This document shows, piece after piece, positions 1-5,245 of a DNA stretch of 8,380 bases. Numbering within the stretch: position 1 is the first letter of the stretch; the number at the start of each line of letters is the position of its first letter. The DNA is from Rickettsia typhi (GTDB taxonomy: Bacteria > Pseudomonadota > Alphaproteobacteria > Rickettsiales > UBA1997), in NCBI GenBank assembly GCA_945906835.1, contig CAMDRL010000051.1, forward strand, positions 1-8,380, read 5' to 3'. The notes under the pieces are model-generated. The model was not told where the DNA came from, made no database searches, and was given only the letters and a program-made list of their open reading frames with translations. A program made the position numbers and the translations under genes.

Positions 1-69
1 AAAGCTGTGCGTAATGAGACAATTACCACAAAAACACAATCAGCCATATTGACTTTTACATCAGCTTAG
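1..69 (+). CDS. Possible 3' end of an upstream gene (partial, unrecognised)
   Basis: Frame 1 is open from the left edge for 22 codons and stops at TAG 67-69. The peptide begins KAVRNETITTK and ends AILTFTSA. Of the other two + frames, one closes at once and the other at about base 51. The stretch is too short to assign a family, and an open frame of this length is easily random in A+T-rich DNA. It sits 57 bp before the tRNA on the same strand, so if real it would be the gene preceding that tRNA. I do not recognise the product. Confidence 0.25.
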   Translation, partial: KAVRNETITTKTQSAILTFTSA

Positions 70-126
70 ACTTCAATGCCGCTCCCATATTATATGCATT
101 GATAATCTTTCTCAAAATATAAAATT

Positions 127-201
127 GCTGTCATAGCTCAGCGGTAGAGCACTTCATTGGTAATGAAGAGGTCGCGGGTTCGATTCCCGCTGACAGCACC
201 A
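127..201 (+). tRNA. tRNA-Thr, anticodon GGT
   Basis: Complete cloverleaf. The acceptor stem GCTGTCA (127-133) pairs perfectly with TGACAGC (191-197). The D arm is GCTC/GAGC. The anticodon stem CTTCA/TGAAG encloses the loop TTGGTAA, with anticodon GGT at 159-161, which reads threonine ACC and ACT codons. The T arm GCGGG-TTCGATT-CCCGC is canonical. The discriminator base is A198 and the 3' CCA (199-201) is encoded in the DNA. No intron or mismatch is seen. A weak promoter may lie upstream (TTGACT 49-54, TTCAAT 72-77, 17-bp spacer), but the -10 is poor. No terminator separates the tRNA from the TolC-like gene 44 bp downstream, so read-through into it is possible. Confidence 0.97.
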
Positions 202-245
202 TCACAATATCAGCCTTTTGATAAAAAATTAAAATTTGATCTAGC

Positions 246-1688
246 TTGCAAAATTTTCTAAGAAGAATTTTCTTCTCAATATTCTTAATTTTAATTTCAA
301 CCCAAACTTCCCACTCCCTTTCTTTGCCTGAATATTTAGAGCAAGTTAAAGGTCAAAATCTTTCTTACACAGCAGCTAATAAACAAGCTGAATCCGCAGA
401 ACTTTTAAAAAAGAAAGCAGATCTTGTAACTGCAATAAATCTTTTTGGATCAGCCCAAACTGGCTTTAACCAACCAAGCCAAGCAGCACAAATATTGCGC
501 TATACCGAACTTTATAATCAAAATTACCAAATTGGTCTTTCTCAAACTGCCAGCTTTGGACTTACCAGCAAGCTTTATTATTCAATTAATAAATATACTT
601 ATAAAAATTTTAATACTTCCAACTTCCCTAATCCATCTTTGGCAGCTTCTAATTATCAAACTAATCCTGCTATTCAACTTTCTTTGCCTCTTTGGCAAAA
701 TAGACTTGGGGCTTCAACCAAAGCCTCTCAAGATGCCCTGCTTTATCAAAATGAATCCACTAAATTAAACGCTAAATTCATTTCTTTAAACTCACTAATT
801 GAAGCAGAAAAATCTTATTGGTATTTGGTGGCAAATAAAAAAATTGTCGAAATTCAAACTTTAACTTTGAAGAAATCTCAAGAAATATTAGAATATGTTA
901 CAAAACGCTATAATATGAATCTTGGCGAAAATGCTGATGTCTTGCAAGCAAAGGCTTTGGTTGAACAAAAAACTCTTGAATTAAAACAAGCACAAAATAA
1001 TGCTAAAATTTCTGCCCGAAATTTTAACAAACAAAGATATATCGATTCTGACCAAGTAGATGAGGCTTTGGAAGAAATTAAATCCCAAAAATTAGAAAGC
1101 TTAGTTGTTACCAATGCCAGAAATGGCAGTAGATATGATACAAAATCAGCAGAAGCCCAAATGAAAGCCGCCATTGCCAATGCAAAAATTGAAGAAGAAA
1201 ACAGCAAACCATCTTTAAATTTAAATGGTTCTTACGCTTTTAAAGGGGTTGAAGCTGGCGCATCTTTAGCAGCAACAAGATCTTTTGACGCTAAAGGCAT
1301 GGAAGGTGCGATTGGCATAAATTTTTCTATGCCAATTAATATTGGACTTTCTTCTGCAGTCAAACAAGGCGCAGTTAAAAGCTCTTCTTATGCCAAAATG
1401 GATTATCACAGAAAACTCTTCGACCAAGAAAATGATTGGAGTAATTTAATGCAAAATTTAGAAAATTATAAAGAAAATTTGATTCTTTCTAGAAAAATTG
1501 AAGCAGCACAAAAAGCCAAATTAGAAAATGAGAAAAAACTTCTAAAACAAGGACGCACCACCACTTATCAAATTTTACTTTTTGAGCAAGAATATTCAAA
1601 ATCAATGCTAACAACTGTACAAACAGCATATCAACTTTTAAGTTTAATCGCCGATAAAAAATTATATGATAGCGAGAGCGCTTATTAA
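246..1688 (+). CDS. tolC: TolC-family outer-membrane efflux channel
   Basis: Outer-membrane/periplasmic tunnel protein that, in known systems, docks on an inner-membrane pump through an adaptor and lets substrates leave the cell. The 480 aa length is normal for the family. Residues 1-24 look like a Sec signal peptide (RR at 6-7, a hydrophobic run 8-17, then STQTSHS). The mature part shows the duplicated outer-membrane-efflux layout: long charged, Ala/Gln/Lys-rich coiled-coil stretches alternating with strand-like segments (for example the aromatic TSKLYYSINKYTY). The typical turn-plus-helix motif appears twice, as NLGENADVLQAKA near 225-237 and as QGRTTTYQILLFEQEYSKSM near 435-454. The start is TTG at 246: an in-frame TGA lies at 237-239 and no ATG precedes the signal peptide. 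No Shine-Dalgarno sequence is visible. The RND pump gene follows 171 bp downstream on the same strand, which supports a role in drug or toxic-compound efflux. A type I secretion role is also possible. The family call is firm; orthology to E. coli TolC is not shown. Confidence 0.93.
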   Translation: MQNFLRRIFFSIFLILISTQTSHSLSLPEYLEQVKGQNLSYTAANKQAESAELLKKKADLVTAINLFGSAQTGFNQPSQAAQILRYTELYNQNYQIGLSQTASFGLTSKLYYSINKYTYKNFNTSNFPNPSLAASNYQTNPAIQLSLPLWQNRLGASTKASQDALLYQNESTKLNAKFISLNSLIEAEKSYWYLVANKKIVEIQTLTLKKSQEILEYVTKRYNMNLGENADVLQAKALVEQKTLELKQAQNNAKISARNFNKQRYIDSDQVDEALEEIKSQKLESLVVTNARNGSRYDTKSAEAQMKAAIANAKIEEENSKPSLNLNGSYAFKGVEAGASLAATRSFDAKGMEGAIGINFSMPINIGLSSAVKQGAVKSSSYAKMDYHRKLFDQENDWSNLMQNLENYKENLILSRKIEAAQKAKLENEKKLLKQGRTTTYQILLFEQEYSKSMLTTVQTAYQLLSLIADKKLYDSESAY

Positions 1689-1727
1689 TTCATTGCTATA
1701 GCTTTATACCTTCGTTATTCAAACTCT

Positions 1728-1821
1728 CTTTGTCATTCCCGCGAAGGGAATCCAGAGTATCAGATAAGAAACTGGATTCCCGCCTTCGCGGGAATAACAA
1801 AGGAGGGCGGGAATGACAAAG
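1728..1821. repeat. GC-rich palindromic intergenic repeat (ATTCCCGCG-type)
   Basis: Bases 1728-1755 pair with 1772-1802 in a long hairpin: CTTTGT, one C/A mismatch, then ATTCCCGCGAAG against CTTCGCGGGAAT, a 3-nt bulge (1781-1783), then GGAATCCAG against CTGGATTCC. That gives 27 base pairs and a 16-nt loop. A third partial arm, GCGGGAATGACAAAG (1807-1821), is the exact reverse complement of 1728-1742 and a near-copy of 1788-1802, so two alternative folds are possible. The element is far richer in G+C than its surroundings. Dispersed repeats with this core are common between genes in many proteobacteria (dRS3/REP-like; similar elements occur in Rickettsiales). Here it fills most of the gap inside the likely efflux operon. 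No U-tract follows, so it is not a typical terminator. It could stabilise the upstream mRNA or slow read-through, which is inference. Confidence 0.85.
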
Positions 1822-1859
1822 ATAGCGAAAAATGTGCAACCAACAACCAAAACCAATAA

Positions 1860-4800
1860 ATGAACTTAGTTGATTTATCAATAAAAAGACCAGCCTTCAT
1901 CACCTGTATTATGATTGTCATCATTACAGTTGGTATCATTTGCTTTAAAAGAATGTCTGTAGATCTTTATCCAGATGTTAATATTCCCACAATTTATGTT
2001 GTCACTTCCTACGAAGGCGCTGGCCCAGCTGAAATTGAAACCCTAATAACCAAACCTCTTGAAGAAGAAATTAGCACAATTTCTGGCATAAAAAGATTGA
2101 ATTCTCGAAGCCTGCAAGATACCAGTCGAGTTATTGTAAATTTCTATCAAGGTGTTGATATTAAATACGCTGAACAGCAAATTCGTGATAAGGTAAATCA
2201 AACCAAAGGCAAATTACCCGAAGATATTAAAGACCCCGTAATTCGTCGCATTGACCCTTCTGACCAACCAATAATGACCATTTCAATAAATGGAGATTTA
2301 AGCGAAGCAGAGCTTTTTGACTTAGCAGATCAATATATTTCTCCACGCTTGGAGCAAGCAAATAGCGTGGGAATGGTAGAAATTCTTGGCGGCAGAAAAA
2401 GAGAAATTGCTGTTTTACTTGATCAAAAAAAATTAAAATCCCGCGAAATTTCATTAACTCAAGTTAAAAATCAGTTAAGTAATTCTGGAAAGAATATTCC
2501 CATCGGCAAATCTGACAAAGAAAGCAAAGAGCTAATTTTCCGCAGCAATAGTGAATTTAACGAGATTGACCAAATTAAAAATACTATTGTTAACTTTTAT
2601 TCTAACGAAGTTCCCACCAGAATTTCTGATATTGGTGAAGTTATAGATGGCTTAGAAGAAGAAAATTCCCGCGCCTTCATTAATGGCAAAAAAGCTCTAT
2701 TCATCGACATTTATCGCCAATCTGACTCCAACATTATTTCAGTGGTTGATGGCATAAACACAGCGATTACTAAAATGGAGAAAGATTTTGCTGGCATGAA
2801 AGGCAGGCCAGAAATTAAAGTTGTTAAAGATTCCAGCACTTACATAAAAAACAATGTCTTAGATGTTTATGAGGCTATTACAATTTCAATCATACTCACG
2901 GTCACCGTAGTATTGCTGTTCTTGGCAAATTCTCGTGCCACTTTAATCACTGCCATCGCCTTACCAATTTCGCTCATCAGCTCTTTTATTTTAATGTATT
3001 TGGCGGGCTTTTCTATAAATGTAGTTTCACTTTTAGCTATAAGTTTAGCAGTGGGGCTTTTGGTTGATGACTCAATTGTAGTTACCGAAAATATTTATCG
3101 CAAAATTGAAAGTGGATTAACGCCCATACAAGCCGCTTCAGTTGGCACTAAAGAAATTTTGATGGCAGTAACCGCCATAACTTTAGTGGTAATTTCGGTA
3201 TTCACCCCAGTTGGTTTTATGGATGGAACTATCGGACAATTTCTAAAACAATTTGGTCTTACCATCTCATTTTCTATGCTGGTTAGTCTTTTTGTCGCCA
3301 TCACCATCATTCCCGTATTATGCGCCTATCTTTCTGGCAGCGGCAAAAATCACAAAAATACTTCCTCTAAAATTCTGAGTAAATTTAACCAATTTCAAAT
3401 TTGGCTAGAAAATTATTATGAAAAAGCTTTGCATTACTCAATCGACCGGCCAAAAGCTATTCTTCTAATCACTTTGGCAGTTTTCATATTAAGTATTGCA
3501 GCCGCAAAATTCGTGCCTAAAACATTCATGGCAGAAAATGATAATGGCGAAATCACCGTCAGTCTTGAGCTTGAAGCTGACGCAAATTTAGACATCACCC
3601 ACAAAACCGCAAAAGAAGTTGATGAAATTATCAGACAAAATCCTGAAGTAGAACTAACAGCATTAGCTGTTGGCTCAAATGGAGCTGGGCAGTCCAATAA
3701 ATCCAGCATTTATGTCAAATTAAAAAGTGGCAACAAAAGAAATATTGCAACCGCAGATTTCAAACAAAAATTGCGCAATAGTTTGAAGAAATTTGCCTAT
3801 GCCAATCCAGCTGTAAAAGATTACGATCCTTCTGGTGGAGCATCTCGTGGTGGACAGCCTTTTAATTTATTTTTAATTTCAGCAAATCAAAAAATTCTTG
3901 AAGATTATACAAATAAATTACTCGAAAATTTGAAGCAAAGTAACAATTTTAAAGATGTTGATTCCAGCAATAAAAGCACCAGAAGTGAATTTCGTGTAAA
4001 TATCAAAGATGCGCAGGCAAAATTATATGGCATAAATCCTCAAACGGTTGGTGAAGAATTGCGCGGCTATGTTGAAGGATACACCCCAAGCAAGTTACGC
4101 CAAAATGATTTAGAATATAATGTTCGAGTTAGATTAAAGGAAGATCAGCGCGATTTAAGAGCAAATTTTAATAACTTTTATGTACCAAATGTTAATCAAA
4201 GATTAATTAAGCTTTCTGATGTTGCTTTTCCTTCTGAATCAAAAGAAGCCGCTACTATCAATCGTCAAGATCGTGGGCGTTATATTCAAGTTACTGCCAG
4301 CTTAGCAAAGAATGTTGGTCTTGGCGATGTTATAGATAACATGAAAAATTCATTTGAAAAAGGAGATTTAAAACTACCTCCCGAAATTCGTTATTCCTTC
4401 GTTGGCGATTCTGAAAATATGCAAGATTTACAAAATTCAATGGGCATGGTGTTGTTTTTATCAATTTTATTCATCTATCTAATTCTAACCAGCCTATATG
4501 AATCTTTCATCACACCTCTAACCATATTGGTCGCCTTACCATTGGCTTTATGCGGCGCCTTCTTAGCACTTTTTGCCACAGGACAATCTCTTAATATTTT
4601 TACAGTTTTGGGAATTTTTATGTTGCTTGGAGTTTGCGGCAAAAATTCAATTTTATTGGTTGATTTTGCCAATCATTTAATCACGCAAGGAAAGTCTCGC
4701 AAAGAATCTTTAATTATAGCTGGAAAAGCCCGCTTAAGACCAATTTTAATGACATCCTTCGCTTTAATTGCTGGTACAATTCCAATTGCTATTGGACTTA

Positions 4801-4958
4801 GTGAATCCTCAAAACCAAGAACCGCAATGGGCATAGCAATTATTGGCGGATTAATTTCTTCAACTATCTTAACTTTAATTGTGGTTCCAGCAATATTCAG
4901 CTATATTGATCGTTTCAGAATTTGGATTAAATCACGATTAGAGAAGTTTATCAGCTAA
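1860..4958 (+). CDS. RND-family multidrug efflux pump, inner-membrane permease (AcrB/MdtB type)
   Basis: Proton-driven antiporter that in known relatives exports drugs, dyes, bile salts or other amphiphiles from the inner membrane and periplasm through a TolC channel. The 1032 aa length matches the HAE-1 family (AcrB 1049). The N-terminus SIKRPAF leads into TM1 (about 12-29), followed by the classic VDLYPDVNIPTIYV segment. The 12-TM, two-lobed plan is clear: a large periplasmic loop (about 30-338), TM2 (339-356) to TM6, TM7 (about 533-549), a second large loop, and TM8 (from about 861) to TM12. The proton-relay residues are all present: D403 and D404 in GLLVDDSIVV (AcrB D407/D408), K928 in GVCGKNSILLVDFA (AcrB K940), and R958 and T965 in RLRPILMTS (AcrB R971/T978). 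The pump is therefore probably active. ATG 1860 is the first possible start because TAA lies in frame just before it at 1857-1859; no Shine-Dalgarno sequence is visible. It is probably co-transcribed with the TolC-like gene. No adaptor gene is present nearby, and the substrate cannot be read from the sequence. Confidence 0.96.
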   Translation: MNLVDLSIKRPAFITCIMIVIITVGIICFKRMSVDLYPDVNIPTIYVVTSYEGAGPAEIETLITKPLEEEISTISGIKRLNSRSLQDTSRVIVNFYQGVDIKYAEQQIRDKVNQTKGKLPEDIKDPVIRRIDPSDQPIMTISINGDLSEAELFDLADQYISPRLEQANSVGMVEILGGRKREIAVLLDQKKLKSREISLTQVKNQLSNSGKNIPIGKSDKESKELIFRSNSEFNEIDQIKNTIVNFYSNEVPTRISDIGEVIDGLEEENSRAFINGKKALFIDIYRQSDSNIISVVDGINTAITKMEKDFAGMKGRPEIKVVKDSSTYIKNNVLDVYEAITISIILTVTVVLLFLANSRATLITAIALPISLISSFILMYLAGFSINVVSLLAISLAVGLLVDDSIVVTENIYRKIESGLTPIQAASVGTKEILMAVTAITLVVISVFTPVGFMDGTIGQFLKQFGLTISFSMLVSLFVAITIIPVLCAYLSGSGKNHKNTSSKILSKFNQFQIWLENYYEKALHYSIDRPKAILLITLAVFILSIAAAKFVPKTFMAENDNGEITVSLELEADANLDITHKTAKEVDEIIRQNPEVELTALAVGSNGAGQSNKSSIYVKLKSGNKRNIATADFKQKLRNSLKKFAYANPAVKDYDPSGGASRGGQPFNLFLISANQKILEDYTNKLLENLKQSNNFKDVDSSNKSTRSEFRVNIKDAQAKLYGINPQTVGEELRGYVEGYTPSKLRQNDLEYNVRVRLKEDQRDLRANFNNFYVPNVNQRLIKLSDVAFPSESKEAATINRQDRGRYIQVTASLAKNVGLGDVIDNMKNSFEKGDLKLPPEIRYSFVGDSENMQDLQNSMGMVLFLSILFIYLILTSLYESFITPLTILVALPLALCGAFLALFATGQSLNIFTVLGIFMLLGVCGKNSILLVDFANHLITQGKSRKESLIIAGKARLRPILMTSFALIAGTIPIAIGLSESSKPRTAMGIAIIGGLISSTILTLIVVPAIFSYIDRFRIWIKSRLEKFIS

Positions 4959-5017
4959 AACCCCCAAATAAAACTTTTTAAAAAAGCCTTCTACTCAAAA
5001 TAAGTACTCCATTCATC

Positions 5018-5083
5018 TCCCCTTATCACCCCTCAATTATTGTGGGCGATTCCCCTTATCACCCCTCAATTATTGTGGGCGAT
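5018..5083. repeat. Two perfect tandem copies of a 33-bp unit; the second forms a hairpin
   Basis: Copy 1 is 5018-5050 and copy 2 is 5051-5083, identical over 33 bp (each begins TCCCCTTATCACCCC and ends TTGTGGGCGAT). Copy 2 is followed by AAGG, which completes a hairpin: CCTTATC (5054-5060) pairs with GATAAGG (5081-5087), then an A/C mismatch, then CCC (5062-5064) with GGG (5077-5079). The loop contains a small CAA/TTG stem. Copy 1 lacks its own closing AAGG, so the pattern suggests a single palindrome whose left part was duplicated. It lies 60 bp after the RND stop and 80 bp before the next promoter. There is no T-run after the stem on either strand, so it is not a standard terminator, though it may shield the 3' end of the pump mRNA. 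Confidence 0.9.
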
Positions 5084-5163
5084 AAGGAAGAAAACCCAAA
5101 ACATACCAAACTAAAAATCTATTGATATTTCTTGATTTGTTATAGTGTCAAAAAAATACAGTA

Positions 5164-5191
5164 TTGACATAATGTAAAATTTGCTTATAAT
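5164..5191 (+). promoter_or_regulatory. Sigma-70-type promoter for the autotransporter gene
   Basis: The -35 is TTGACA (5164-5169) and the -10 is TATAAT (5186-5191), both perfect consensus, with a 16-bp spacer. The predicted start of transcription is near 5198, giving a leader of about 48 nt before the ATG at 5246. A short inverted repeat, TGTCA (5146-5150) and TGACA (5165-5169), overlaps the -35 and could be an operator, but its arms are only 5 bp and it may be chance. Together with the preceding gap, this promoter marks the autotransporter as a separate, probably strongly expressed unit. Confidence 0.8.
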
Positions 5192-5233
5192 TCTTTTGAA
5201 AGATACATTTTTTATTATAGAGGGGATTTTAAA

Positions 5234-5239
5234 GAGAAG
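5234..5239 (+). promoter_or_regulatory. Ribosome binding site of the autotransporter
   Basis: GAGAAG lies 6 nt before the ATG at 5246 and is the best Shine-Dalgarno-like match in the leader. An AGGGG at 5221-5225 is about 20 nt from the ATG and too far to serve it. The TolC-like and RND genes have no such site, so this one supports the chosen start. Confidence 0.55.
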
Positions 5240-5245
5240 CATTCT

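Noticed and set aside
1..47. Minus-strand ATG at 47 opening MADCVFCGNC towards the left edge
   Set aside because: The CxxC pair is suggestive, but only 15 codons are visible, there is no ribosome binding site, and a + strand frame competes for the same bases.
118..123. TATAAA as a -10 box for the tRNA gene
   Set aside because: It is only 3 nt from the tRNA 5' end, so transcription would start inside the tRNA.
445..1207. Overlapping frames within the TolC-like gene (445-768 plus, 908-1207 minus)
   Set aside because: They are shadows of the TolC reading frame; no start signals or family features are seen.
1696..1881. Minus-strand frame of 61 codons containing PRRRESS-like sequence
   Set aside because: It is the chance translation of the palindromic repeat at 1728-1821; such peptides are annotated often but come from the repeat, not from a gene. 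It also overlaps the RND start.
4974..4986. CTTTTTAAAAAAG as a terminator after the RND gene
   Set aside because: It is a pure A/T palindrome with no GC stem or real loop; it would not form a stable intrinsic terminator.
5018..5083. CRISPR array
   Set aside because: The two 33-bp copies are directly adjacent with no spacer, and there are no cas genes.
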